DNA of 64,000 bases, taken from contig CACXUY010000015.1 of NCBI GenBank assembly GCA_902770965.1, forward strand, positions 29,965 to 93,964, read 5' to 3'. The notes below the pieces were generated by a model, which was not told the DNA's origin, searched no databases, and worked only from the letters and a program-made list of their open reading frames with translations. A program made the translations under genes and the position numbers. Of the stretch, positions 1-8,460 are shown piece by piece. Source of the stretch: an uncultured Lachnospiraceae bacterium (lineage in GTDB: Bacteria > Bacillota > Clostridia > Lachnospirales > Lachnospiraceae). The stretch's first letter is position 1; every line of letters begins with the position of its first letter.

Positions 1-2
1 CC

Positions 3-770
3 AATCCCAACATGATCCTGATCGCTGGACTTGTTCTGTGCTCCGCGCTCTTTGGTTTCAGCGGAGGCTTGGTTGCTGCCGTTATCATGGGTATGTACAC
101 TATTTACTTTTTCTCCTTCAACCATAGCTTTATACATTTTAACAGCGAAGGCATGATGAAGGTAGTCGTATCATACATAGGGATCATTATAGATATGGTA
201 CTTGTATGTTCGTTAAAAAGCGCGGAAATCCAGGCCTTCAGCGATATAGATGAGCTTGTGAAAAGACTTCATAAAGAAAATGAGATGCTGCACAGCATAT
301 CTATGTTCGACGCGCTGACCGGGATCAGAAACCGGATGGCGCTGAGGCATGACTGTGACCTTTTCAGGAACTGCGAAGTGACTGTGATGATGCTTGACCT
401 TGATGATTTCAAGGCCATTAATGATACGAAGGGACATGAGGAGGGAGACAGGGTCCTCATCGACATAGGTAAGCTTCTGGCGAGCACCTTCGGCAGGAAT
501 CAGTGTTATCGCTATGGCGGAGATGAGTTCGTTGTCGTCTCCACGAAACTGACCTCGGAGGAATTCGAAGAGAAGCTGGATTTCATGAAGAAGAGGCGGC
601 CGGTGGTTGAGATGAACGGAGTGATGTCAGAGATAAACTATTCCGTGGGGTACATTCATAGGTTTGTCACCGGCGCGAGTGAACTTAATGACCTGTTCGC
701 GGAAGCGGACGTGCGTATGTATCGGACCAAACGTGCCAAGAAGGAAGCCGGAACAAGCATAAGGGAATGA
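3..770 (+). CDS. Membrane-bound diguanylate cyclase (GGDEF), 5' end cut by window
   Basis: The reading frame is open to the window edge, so the N-terminus is missing. The visible part has two or three hydrophobic membrane segments (about the first 75 residues), a short coiled linker, then a GGDEF domain. The catalytic motif is intact (RYGGDEF), preceded by the substrate/metal motif DLDDFKAIND. From the family, it makes cyclic di-GMP from two GTP at the inner face of the membrane. No RxxD inhibitory site is seen just before GGDEF, so product feedback at that site is unlikely. The sensory input of the membrane part is not recognised. An EAL protein for the opposite reaction lies at 52160-54274. 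Confidence 0.88.
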   Translation, partial: NPNMILIAGLVLCSALFGFSGGLVAAVIMGMYTIYFFSFNHSFIHFNSEGMMKVVVSYIGIIIDMVLVCSLKSAEIQAFSDIDELVKRLHKENEMLHSISMFDALTGIRNRMALRHDCDLFRNCEVTVMMLDLDDFKAINDTKGHEEGDRVLIDIGKLLASTFGRNQCYRYGGDEFVVVSTKLTSEEFEEKLDFMKKRRPVVEMNGVMSEINYSVGYIHRFVTGASELNDLFAEADVRMYRTKRAKKEAGTSIRE

Positions 771-811
771 TGAATAGTTACTGATTTAGTTAGTAGGAAA
801 TAAAACCAAAT

Positions 812-856
812 CGGCCGGTCAAGGCATCCGCTCGATATGGATGCTTTGACCGGCCG
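812..856 (-). terminator. Intrinsic terminator after copA
   Basis: A long hairpin (CGGCCGGTCAA-GCATCC pairing with GGATGC-TTGACCGGCCG, loop about 9 nt) lies between two convergent genes. On the minus strand it is followed by a T-rich run, fitting an end for copA. It may also serve the diguanylate cyclase on the plus strand, where the T-run is weaker. Confidence 0.75.
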
Positions 857-892
857 TCGTGCTGTTTCACCGTAATGGGATCGCATTCCGTA

Positions 893-1096
893 TTACCTGA
901 TCCCGCCGTATTCGTAACCTGCGCCCTCTACGGCAGCTTTGATGTCGGCTTCAGCGATATCGGCTGTGGTCTCAAGAGTTACGAGGTTCTCATCATGGTT
1001 CGCGGAAGCGCTTGCCACGCCTTCGAGTTTTTCAAGTGCCTGCTTAACATGAGCCTCACAGTGGGCGCACATCATGCCTTTGACAGTGATTTCCAT
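893..1096 (-). CDS. Possible internally initiated CopZ-like copper chaperone (C-terminal HMA of CopA)
   Basis: In-frame ATG inside copA, giving a 67-residue product that is exactly one HMA domain (GMMCAHC motif, CxxC). An AAGGAGG Shine-Dalgarno sequence lies 11 nt upstream (1108-1114). Free CopZ chaperones are typically about 68-70 residues, so the product would be full length. Two readings: copZ was fused to copA and kept its start site, or the site is used today to make both a fused and a free copper-binding domain. The sequence shows the site; production is inference. Confidence 0.45.
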   Translation of the reverse strand: MEITVKGMMCAHCEAHVKQALEKLEGVASASANHDENLVTLETTADIAEADIKAAVEGAGYEYGGIR

Positions 1097-3823
1097 CGTT
1101 GTAGTATCCTCCTTATGATTATAAGTGTTGGCTGCTTCGCCGGAGTCAGCCGCAGCAGAGCCCGCGAAGACGGTATTTGGGGTGGAGTGATCTGCAGCGT
1201 CATGCCCTGCGGAATCATTCTTTGAGCAGTCGGTATCTGCCGGGCCTGAGTCGGATGAATAACCATCGATGATATTTTTTTCCGTATCATGGCCATACAT
1301 TTCCTCGGAAGGGATAACCAGGAGCGGCTTGCTGCCGAGGGGATTCTTCAGGGGCTTGTCTTTTGAACCGTCGTCAGGTTTAAAAAGATTCAGCCGGAGC
1401 GCGTTCATGACCACACAGAAGCTTGACAGGCTCATGGCTGCCGCTCCGAACATGGGGTTCAAGGTCAAGCCGAAGGAGTGAATGTAGGCCCCGGCGGCAA
1501 GCGGGATGCCGACAGCATTGTAGAAGAATGCCCAGAACAGGTTCTGATGGATGGTCTTGAGCGTAGCGCGGCTGAGCCTTACGGCGGCGGAGACGTCTGA
1601 GAGTCGGCTCTTCACGAGAACGACATCGGCGGCATCGAGGGCTACGTCGTTGCCGGCTCCTATGGCGATTCCGATGTCAGCCTGAGTAAGGGCCGGGGCA
1701 TCATTGATTCCGTCACCAACCATGACGACCTTACCGTGTTCTTGCAGCTTGCGGATGACATCCTGCTTCCCGTCCGGTTTCACTCCGGCGGCTACCTCAT
1801 CCACACCTGCGGTCTTCGCGATAGCCGCAGCGGTTTTCTCATTGTCGCCGGTGAGCATAACCACGTGCAGGCCCATGTTTTTGAGCTCTGAGATGGCCAT
1901 GGCCGAGTCTTCTTTAATTACATCCGCGACAGAGATGATGCCGAGAAAACGCTTCCCGGAGCAGAAAAACAGCGGTGTCTCGCCGCTCATGGACAGCTCG
2001 TCCGCCAGCTTTTTATCATTCTGTCCTATAGGCGCTATCGAGGACACAAGCTCCATATTGCCGCCGTATACCATCTCGCCATTGATCATGGCGCACAGAC
2101 CGTTCCCGGACAAAGCCTTGAAATCCTCAGCCTCAGAGGGAAGCAGTCCTTTCTCAGCGCCGTAATTGACTATGGCTTTTGCAAGAGGGTGCTCGGATTT
2201 GCTCTCCAGTGAAAAGGCGGCGCTCAAAAGCCGCGTGGTATCTGCGTGGCGTGATGAAGCAGAAAACTCAGCCTGAGCGGCAGAGCGGTTTTTATTGGCG
2301 CATTCCGGGCTGTTAACCGAGCCGGTCCTCGTGATGATTCCCGGATCGTTAGCCGACTCGGTTACTGTGACGCTTCCCGGACCGTTAGCCGACTCGGTTA
2401 CTGTGACGCTTCCCGGACCGTTAACAGAACCGGTCCTTGTGATGCTATCAGCCGGGTAGATTCCTGCCACTCTCGGTTCACCCTTTGTGATGGTTCCGGT
2501 TTTGTCAAGCGCGACTATCTGCGCTTTGCCTGTCTCCTCCAGGGAGACGGCAGTTTTGAACATGATGCCGTGCTTTGCCCCCATGCCGTTTCCTACCATG
2601 ATGGCGACAGGCGTGGCGAGTCCGAGCGCGCAGGGGCAGCTGATGACGAGGACAGATATAGCCCTTGCCAGGGAGAACCCGAAGCTGCGTCCCACCGCCA
2701 GCCAGATGACGAAGGTGACGGCCGCGATCCCGATGACGGCGGGGACAAATATGCCGGACACCTTGTCGGCGATCTTGGCTATCGGGGCTTTTGTGGCTGC
2801 CGCGTCACTAACCATCCGTATTATCTGTGACAGGGTCGTGTCTTTTCCGACCCTTGTCGCCTCGCAGACCATGTAGCCATTTTCGTTTATGGTAGCTGCG
2901 GACACCGTGTCGCCGGGTTTTTTGTCGACAGGTATGCTCTCACCGGTGAGGGCAGCCTCATTTACCGCGCTGTTTCCTTCGATCACAAATCCGTCGACGG
3001 GAATATTTGATCCGGGGCGAACGACGAACCTGTCGCCCGTCCTTAGCTGTTCAATTGGGATCTCCGTCTCGGCTCCTTCCTTAAGCACGATGGCTGTCTT
3101 GGGGGCGAGCTTCATGAGGCTCTTGAGCGCGTCGGTGGTACGTCCCTTCGATATGGCTTCGAGCAGCTTCCCGACGGTGATGAGCGTGAGTATCATTGCG
3201 GCGGATTCAAAATAGAACTCCTCCATATAGGCGGAGACGCCCGCAATGTCGCCGGCTTTTGAGGCAGCCGTCATGGCGAAGAGGGCATACACGCTGTACG
3301 CGAAGGAGGCAGCCGAACCCATGGACACAAGAGTGTCCATATTCGGGGCGCCGTGGATGGCACCCTTGAAGCCGCTTATGAAAAAGCGCTGGTTTATAAC
3401 CATGACCGCCGCGGAAAGCAGCAGCTCATAGATGCCCATGGCTATATGGTTTCCGTGCAGGAAGGACGGCACAGGCCAGCCCCACATCATATGTCCCATG
3501 GAGACGTACATCAGTGGCAGGAGGAGCAGCAGGGATGCTATGAGGCGGTTCCTTATTCTGGGAGTCTCTGTGTCTTTCAGCTCATTGTCATAATCAGGCA
3601 CGGCTGATTCCTGAGAGCCATAGGACTGCTTCAGGCTGGCACCGTAGCCGGCATCGGTTACTGCTTTTATGATATCCTGAGGGGAGGCAGTACCCTCGAC
3701 ACCCATTGAGTTGGTGAGCAGACTGACTGCGCAGTTCTCAACTCCCGGCAGGGCTGACACAGCTTTCTCGACCCTCGCCTGACAGGCGGCACAGCTCATT
3801 CCTGTGACGTTGTATTGTTCCAT
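893..3823 (-). CDS. copA: Copper-exporting P1B-type ATPase with N- and C-terminal heavy-metal domains
   Basis: Predicted Cu(I) efflux ATPase of the cytoplasmic membrane, 976 residues. An HMA domain comes first (GMSCAAC, Cys 11 and 14), then membrane helices, the CPC metal site (about residue 394), the phosphorylated aspartate in DKTGT (about 438) and GDGINDAP (about 702). A disordered linker (about 850-909) leads to a second HMA domain at the C-terminus (GMMCAHC). The ATG at 3823 is chosen because GGGAGG precedes it; a GTG at 3850 is in frame but lacks a site. Odd points: a tandem-repeat insertion of about 70 residues (454-524) just after the phosphorylation site, and an internal ribosome binding site before the C-terminal HMA. 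No adjacent copper regulator is seen. Confidence 0.95.
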   Translation of the reverse strand: MEQYNVTGMSCAACQARVEKAVSALPGVENCAVSLLTNSMGVEGTASPQDIIKAVTDAGYGASLKQSYGSQESAVPDYDNELKDTETPRIRNRLIASLLLLLPLMYVSMGHMMWGWPVPSFLHGNHIAMGIYELLLSAAVMVINQRFFISGFKGAIHGAPNMDTLVSMGSAASFAYSVYALFAMTAASKAGDIAGVSAYMEEFYFESAAMILTLITVGKLLEAISKGRTTDALKSLMKLAPKTAIVLKEGAETEIPIEQLRTGDRFVVRPGSNIPVDGFVIEGNSAVNEAALTGESIPVDKKPGDTVSAATINENGYMVCEATRVGKDTTLSQIIRMVSDAAATKAPIAKIADKVSGIFVPAVIGIAAVTFVIWLAVGRSFGFSLARAISVLVISCPCALGLATPVAIMVGNGMGAKHGIMFKTAVSLEETGKAQIVALDKTGTITKGEPRVAGIYPADSITRTGSVNGPGSVTVTESANGPGSVTVTESANDPGIITRTGSVNSPECANKNRSAAQAEFSASSRHADTTRLLSAAFSLESKSEHPLAKAIVNYGAEKGLLPSEAEDFKALSGNGLCAMINGEMVYGGNMELVSSIAPIGQNDKKLADELSMSGETPLFFCSGKRFLGIISVADVIKEDSAMAISELKNMGLHVVMLTGDNEKTAAAIAKTAGVDEVAAGVKPDGKQDVIRKLQEHGKVVMVGDGINDAPALTQADIGIAIGAGNDVALDAADVVLVKSRLSDVSAAVRLSRATLKTIHQNLFWAFFYNAVGIPLAAGAYIHSFGLTLNPMFGAAAMSLSSFCVVMNALRLNLFKPDDGSKDKPLKNPLGSKPLLVIPSEEMYGHDTEKNIIDGYSSDSGPADTDCSKNDSAGHDAADHSTPNTVFAGSAAADSGEAANTYNHKEDTTTMEITVKGMMCAHCEAHVKQALEKLEGVASASANHDENLVTLETTADIAEADIKAAVEGAGYEYGGIR
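1108..1114 (-). promoter_or_regulatory. Internal Shine-Dalgarno site within copA
   Basis: AAGGAGG on the minus strand, 11 nt before the in-frame ATG at 1096. It encodes Lys-Glu in the linker and matches the anti-SD sequence as well as true gene starts in this window do. Confidence 0.55.
2330..2450 (-). repeat. 36-bp in-frame tandem repeat in copA
   Basis: Units of 36 bp encode 12-residue repeats (GSVTVTESANGP, GSVTVTESANDP, and diverged GIITRTGSVNSP and SITRTGSVNGP). The two central units are almost identical. The array lies in the nucleotide-binding domain next to the phosphorylation site. Confidence 0.85.
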
Positions 3824-3897
3824 TTCGATCCTCCCTGGTGAGCTTTTCACATGTCTTCGTTACATCAGCGGTTCGTGTGCACCAACCCTGTCAGTAT

Positions 3898-3926
3898 ATT
3901 ATACATTTGAGAGACCGGTACTGCAA
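3898..3926 (-). promoter_or_regulatory. copA promoter
   Basis: On the minus strand: -35 TTGCAG, 17-bp spacer, perfect -10 TATAAT. An 11-bp palindrome (GTATAATATAC) overlaps the -10 and could be an operator, though it is not the CopY TACAnnTGTA box. A fragment related to repeat family 1 (GTGGCCATATAG) abuts the -35. Confidence 0.65.
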
Positions 3927-3949
3927 GTGGCCATATAGAAGCATAAAGC

Positions 3950-3976
3950 AAGCATAAAGCAAGCATAAAGAAGCCA
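3950..3976. repeat. Short 11-bp tandem repeat upstream of copA
   Basis: Three copies of about 11 bp (AGCATAAAGCA). Non-coding, between the copA promoter and the promoter of the next plus-strand gene. Confidence 0.6.
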
Positions 3977-3999
3977 CGAAAAAGGTATAAAAAAGTGAG

Positions 4000-4028
4000 T
4001 TGAACGGCTAGCCTGAATGATGTAAAAT
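4000..4028 (+). promoter_or_regulatory. Promoter for the 74-residue protein gene
   Basis: -35 TTGAAC, 17-bp spacer, -10 TAAAAT. It would give a leader of about 205 nt before the ATG at 4240; nothing recognisable is seen in that leader. Confidence 0.45.
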
Positions 4029-4239
4029 ATTTGATGCCATAGAGCGAGGCATAGTAAGATTATGCCGTTAGCTGAATCGATAAGGCTCGACAGCGCGGAC
4101 ACAGCGGACGCTCTCTCACGTCTGCCACGAATGACCGTAGACGGTGATAAGTCGTGAAAACGAGGACACAGCACATAGCCAGGTCGCAGGGTTTGCGCGT
4201 CTATCGAGACTGTTTATAATAATGCAAAGGAGAACAACT

Positions 4240-4464
4240 ATGAATATCAACCCGATGAAGCTCATGGGTCTTAAGGACAAATTCAACAACAGCAGGAGAT
4301 CACACCCGAAGTTCGTGCAGTTTGTGGACGCTGTTTCAAAGAGGGTCGAGAAGGGCACGGTAGTTGATGTGAAGGTCACGCTGCCCGACGGCAAGGTGAT
4401 CGAAAGCAACATCAATATTAATGACGCGGACATCGAGCTTCTCAACGCGCTGAAGGGTATGTGA
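4240..4464 (+). CDS. Small protein of unknown function (74 aa)
   Basis: No family is recognised. The ATG at 4240 is chosen because AAAGGAG lies 7 nt upstream; the frame is open for a further 32 codons but without a site. The product is soluble, with a basic N-terminal half (NNSRRSHPKF) and a C-terminal segment predicted as beta strands followed by an acidic helix. The composition and strong ribosome binding site suggest a real gene. Its own promoter precedes it and a family 1 repeat follows the stop. Function cannot be assigned. Confidence 0.7.
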   Translation: MNINPMKLMGLKDKFNNSRRSHPKFVQFVDAVSKRVEKGTVVDVKVTLPDGKVIESNININDADIELLNALKGM

Positions 4465-4469
4465 CCTGT

Positions 4470-4590
4470 TATTTCCTTGGAGTCGGCACCCATGAAGCGG
4501 GTGCCATATAGGGATGCATAGATACATCGCCTGTATGCTGCCGCAGCTTTCATATGTTGTGGCAGCACAGGCGTGCTATGGATGTTATTA
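4470..4590 (+). repeat. Intergenic repeat family 1, copy A
   Basis: Copy of the two-hairpin element. A short stem (GGCACCC...GGGTGCC) is followed by CATATAGGGATGCATAGATAC and a long stem whose arms include GCTGCCGCA and TGTGGCAGC. A fragment of family 2 (ending GAACAGTTAC) follows at about 4598-4629. Confidence 0.8.
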
Positions 4591-4698
4591 GGAAGAGCTG
4601 CTGTTCGGGACGAAGTTCTGAACAGTTACGTTGCTTTTTAAGCGGATACATGTTATTCTATTTATTATGCTTTTCGCAACTGCATCTCTCAGGTCACA

Positions 4699-4822
4699 TT
4701 ACTTTAGAAGTCGGTCCCTGCGAAGCAGGGTGGCCATATAGGGATGCATAGATACACCGCCTGTATGCTGCCACAGCTTTTATACGTTGTGGCAGTACGG
4801 GCGTGCTATGGATGTTTACTTA
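4699..4822 (+). repeat. Intergenic repeat family 1, copy B
   Basis: About 120 bp, closely related to copy A. First hairpin CCCTGC-GAA-GCAGGG; second hairpin with GCTGCCACA/TGTGGCAG arms. The right end (GATGTTTACTT) runs straight into the AAGGAG site of the next gene, so the element forms its 5' leader. Confidence 0.85.
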
Positions 4823-4833
4823 AGGAGAAAAAT

Positions 4834-6354
4834 ATGGGTAACAGCAGCTATACGGAGGATGAAGCCAGAAAACAGCGCAGGAATAATCGCAGGGAGAGGG
4901 AGAGGGCTGCGGTTCGTATGCGGCTCATACTGTCGGCGGTTATACTTGTTTTTGCATTCGCAGCGATCGCTCTGGCTATCATGCTGTCCAAGCGTGATGG
5001 TGATAATATTGACAATGACGGCTTTGAGACTCCCTCGGAAGTCACCACTGAGGCTCCTACAGATGAGGCGGAGAGTGAGAGCGCGGCAGCTGCGGCTCTT
5101 GCTGAGAAGGCCATAGAGGATGCCAAGCTTCTTGCGGCAGGTTACGATTATGACGGAGCCATCTCGCTGCTCGAACAGATCCCGGATTACCAGACCTATT
5201 CCGAGATCAACAACGAGATCTCAAGATACAGGGTTGAGAAGTCTGCCTGTGTGGCTGTTGATGTGGACAAGGTCCCTCACATTTTCTATCACTCCCTCAT
5301 CAATGACACGAATCGCGCCTTCAACGTATCCGCGGTCGGGGCATCTATGGTGGACGGTCTCAACGCCTGGATGTGCACGGTCGAGGAATTTGATGAGATC
5401 ACACAGAGGATGTACGATAACGGCTATGTATTCGTGCGCCTTCGTGACCTCGTAGTACAGTCCACTGATGCTGACGGTACGATTCATTTCTCTAAGAATA
5501 CAAACCTGATGCTGCCCAAGGGCAAGAAGGCGGTTGTGCTTTCCATCGATGACCTCAGCTATTATCACAGCTACGAGGCCGCCGGATATCCGGACAAGCT
5601 CGTGCTCGATGATCAGGGCAAGGTTAAGTGCCAGTACACTGATGCCGCGGGCAATGTTAATATAGGCGACTACGATGTGGTGCCGCGTCTGAATGCCTTC
5701 CTTGAAGCGCATCCGGACGGAGCATATAAGGGAGCCAGAGGCCTCATCGCTCTGACCGGCTACAACGGCGTTTTCGGTTACAGGACCGATATTGATTACA
5801 GCGTGAAGCTGAAGCTGCAGTCAGACCAGAAGGCGTGGCTGGACAAGCATCCCGAGTTTGATTATGAGAAAGACATCGCGGATGCCAAGGTGATCGCGGA
5901 AGCCCTCAAGGCGGAGGGCTGGGAATTCGCCAGCCATACCTGGGGACATCTTTCCGTCACCAACAAGTCTGCCGAGCAGCTCAAGACCGATAATGAGAAA
6001 TGGATGAATACGGTCGCCAATATCGTCGGACCGACAGATACGATCATTTTCGCGCATGGCAATGACATAGGCAACTGGAGGGATTACAGCCAGGACAATG
6101 ATAAGTTCGCCTATTACAAGAGCGCGGGATATAATTTCTTCTGCAATGTCGATGGATCCCAGCCCTACTGGGTACAGATCAGGGATAACTATGTCAGGCA
6201 GGGGCGCATCAATCTTGATGGTTACACCCTGTCCCAGGCCAAAGCGGGAAACGAGAAGGTGCTGAATGTTCTTGGCAATCTTTTCCCCAACCCGGAGAAT
6301 GTTTTTGACGAGAGAAGGCCTCAGTCTGTCAGCACCGGGAATTCCAAGAACTGA
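4834..6354 (+). CDS. Membrane-anchored polysaccharide deacetylase-like protein
   Basis: 506 residues. A basic N-terminus and one membrane helix (about 28-51) are followed by an acidic Glu/Ala-rich stretch and a carbohydrate-esterase-4 (NodB-like) domain. Metal-binding motifs are recognisable: SIDDLSYY (about 232) matching the T-F-D-D motif, and SHTWGH (about 366) matching H-S/T-x-x-H. It is expected outside the membrane, removing acetyl groups from wall or surface glycans; the substrate is unknown. The domain carries insertions compared with compact NodB enzymes. The ATG at 4834 has AAGGAG just upstream; the open frame before it is repeat DNA. Confidence 0.8.
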   Translation: MGNSSYTEDEARKQRRNNRRERERAAVRMRLILSAVILVFAFAAIALAIMLSKRDGDNIDNDGFETPSEVTTEAPTDEAESESAAAAALAEKAIEDAKLLAAGYDYDGAISLLEQIPDYQTYSEINNEISRYRVEKSACVAVDVDKVPHIFYHSLINDTNRAFNVSAVGASMVDGLNAWMCTVEEFDEITQRMYDNGYVFVRLRDLVVQSTDADGTIHFSKNTNLMLPKGKKAVVLSIDDLSYYHSYEAAGYPDKLVLDDQGKVKCQYTDAAGNVNIGDYDVVPRLNAFLEAHPDGAYKGARGLIALTGYNGVFGYRTDIDYSVKLKLQSDQKAWLDKHPEFDYEKDIADAKVIAEALKAEGWEFASHTWGHLSVTNKSAEQLKTDNEKWMNTVANIVGPTDTIIFAHGNDIGNWRDYSQDNDKFAYYKSAGYNFFCNVDGSQPYWVQIRDNYVRQGRINLDGYTLSQAKAGNEKVLNVLGNLFPNPENVFDERRPQSVSTGNSKN

Positions 6355-6466
6355 TCATTTGCCGCTCTGAGATCTATGCAGTTGGCGGCGCTTGAGGTAT
6401 AAAACAGCAGGTTTATTGCCGGTATCAGAACCGACGGGACAACAACACTAAAGGAGCGAAATTGAG

Positions 6467-7552
6467 ATGGGCAAGATCATTTTGACAGGAGACCGCCCTA
6501 CGGGACGGCTTCATGTCGGACATTACGTGGGATCTCTTAGAAGGCGCGTAGAGCTTCAGGATTCAGGAGAATTCGAGCAGATATTCATAATGATAGCGGA
6601 TGCTCAGGCGCTGACGGACAATGCGGAGAATCCTGAGAAGATTCGCTCCAATGTCGTGGAGGTAGCTCTTGATTATCTGTCTGTCGGTCTTGATCCTGAA
6701 AAGATTACCATCCTGATCCAGTCAAGGATACCGGAGCTGACGGAGCTGACGCAGTACTACAGCAATCTCGTGACTGTCTCAAGGCTTCAGCGAAATCCTA
6801 CCGTCAAGTCGGAGATCCAGATGAGGAATTTCGAGACGAGCATACCGGTCGGTTTTTTCTGCTATCCCATAAGTCAGGCAGCTGATATAACTGCCTTCAA
6901 GGCGACCACTGTCCCTGTCGGCGAGGATCAGGAGCCTATGATCGAGCAGACCAGGGAGATCGTGCGTAAATTCAACTCGGTATATGGCAAGACTCTGGTG
7001 GAACCTGAGATTCTGCTGCCTGACAACAAAGCCTGCATGAGGCTGCCCGGCACCGATGGCAAAGCCAAGATGAGCAAATCTCTGGGCAATTGCATCTATC
7101 TGTCCGAGGAGCCGGAGGACATCCGCAAGAAGGTCATGAGCATGTTCACTGACCCTGACCACCTGAAGGTATCAGATCCGGGCAAGATCGAAGGAAATAC
7201 GGTATTTACTTATCTTGACGCGTTCTGCCGCACGGAGTATTTTGAGGAGTTCCTTCCTGAATACGCAGGGCTTGACGAGCTCAAGGCTCATTACCAGAGG
7301 GGCGGCCTTGGGGACGTGAAGGTCAAGAAATTCCTCAACAACTGCCTTCAGGCTGAGCTTGCGCCCATCAGGACGAGAAGGCTCGAGTACCAGAAGGACA
7401 TTCCCTATGTATATGAGATCCTGAAGAAGGGCAGCGAGAAGGCTGAGGAGGTCGCGGCGAAGACACTGGCGGATGTAAAAAAAGCCATGAAGATAGATTA
7501 TTTTGAAGATCCTGAGCTGATAAGCTCACAGCAAGCCAGATACAACGGCTGA
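6467..7552 (+). CDS. trpS: Tryptophanyl-tRNA synthetase
   Basis: Class I aminoacyl-tRNA synthetase charging tRNA-Trp. The HIGH-type motif (LHVGHYVG) is near the N-terminus and the KMSKS motif (AKMSKSLGN) near residue 203. The 361-residue length is slightly above the usual 330-340. Start supported by AAGGAGCG upstream. The 110-nt gap before it holds no T-box consensus, so tRNA-dependent antitermination is not visible. dapF begins 40 nt downstream, so co-transcription is possible. Confidence 0.97.
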   Translation: MGKIILTGDRPTGRLHVGHYVGSLRRRVELQDSGEFEQIFIMIADAQALTDNAENPEKIRSNVVEVALDYLSVGLDPEKITILIQSRIPELTELTQYYSNLVTVSRLQRNPTVKSEIQMRNFETSIPVGFFCYPISQAADITAFKATTVPVGEDQEPMIEQTREIVRKFNSVYGKTLVEPEILLPDNKACMRLPGTDGKAKMSKSLGNCIYLSEEPEDIRKKVMSMFTDPDHLKVSDPGKIEGNTVFTYLDAFCRTEYFEEFLPEYAGLDELKAHYQRGGLGDVKVKKFLNNCLQAELAPIRTRRLEYQKDIPYVYEILKKGSEKAEEVAAKTLADVKKAMKIDYFEDPELISSQQARYNG

Positions 7553-7593
7553 TGTGCGCGATGCAGCCACTGCGGGCGGCGGAGGTGTATTTT

Positions 7594-8460
7594 ATGCGGT
7601 TTACAAAGATGCACGGAATAGGAAATGACTACGTATATGTCAATTGTTTTGAAGAAGAGCTGCCCATGGATCCCGCAAGGCTGTCAGAACTTGTCAGCGA
7701 CAGGCATTTCGGCATCGGTTCGGACGGCCTGATTCTCATAAAGCCATCCGAAGAGGCTGATTTTGCCATGGACATATATAATGCCGATGGTTCAAGAGCC
7801 ATGATGTGCGGCAATGGCATCCGTTGTGTCGCGAAGTATGTATACGATCATGGCATGACGAATGTGACGACCTTCAGGATAGAGACGCTTGCCGGAATCA
7901 AGGAAGTCGATCTCACGGTGAAGGATGGGACCGTGCGTCTGGTAAGTGTAGATATGGGGCTTCCGAAGCTTTTGAGCGGCGGCCAGGAGCTGGAACTCTC
8001 GCCGGATGTCTATGCCGGCTGCAGAAAGCTCCCGAATAAAGGAGTGTGGGAACAGCTTGATGTTCATGGCTGCGCCAAGGAGATGATAGCTATATCGATG
8101 GGGAATCCTCATGCGGTCTTCTATATGGAAGCTCTTGACGGACTGGACATAGCCAGCATCGGACCGTTTATTGAAAAACATCCTCGTTTCCCGGACCGCA
8201 CCAATGTGGAATTTGTTCAGGTGATTGACAGAGAGAACATCATAATGAGGGTTTGGGAGAGAGGTTCCGGAGAGACTATGGCCTGCGGCACAGGTGCCTG
8301 CGCTTCCGCGGTGGCGACTATGCTTGCGGGTTTTGGGGACGATACGATAAATGTCAGGCTGCTTGGCGGAACGTTAAGCATACGCCGCGACGAGTCAACA
8401 GGGCATGTCATAATGACAGGTCCTGCCACCGAGGTGTTCAGGGGAGATTTTGATGTCTGA
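7594..8460 (+). CDS. dapF: Diaminopimelate epimerase
   Basis: Converts LL- to meso-diaminopimelate for lysine and peptidoglycan synthesis. 288 residues, normal for the family. Both catalytic cysteine motifs are present: MCGNGIRC (about 70-77) and ACGTGACA (about 229-236). The ATG at 7594 has GGAGG upstream and gives the standard N-terminus MRFTKMHGIGNDY; the open frame from 7552 would add 14 unlikely residues. The stop overlaps the next gene, so the two are probably co-transcribed. Confidence 0.97.
   Translation: MRFTKMHGIGNDYVYVNCFEEELPMDPARLSELVSDRHFGIGSDGLILIKPSEEADFAMDIYNADGSRAMMCGNGIRCVAKYVYDHGMTNVTTFRIETLAGIKEVDLTVKDGTVRLVSVDMGLPKLLSGGQELELSPDVYAGCRKLPNKGVWEQLDVHGCAKEMIAISMGNPHAVFYMEALDGLDIASIGPFIEKHPRFPDRTNVEFVQVIDRENIIMRVWERGSGETMACGTGACASAVATMLAGFGDDTINVRLLGGTLSIRRDESTGHVIMTGPATEVFRGDFDV

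Noticed and set aside
4193..4220. Second promoter (TTGCGC, TATAAT) before the 74-residue gene
   Set aside because: Transcription would start inside the ribosome binding site; the promoter at 4000-4028 is more sensible.
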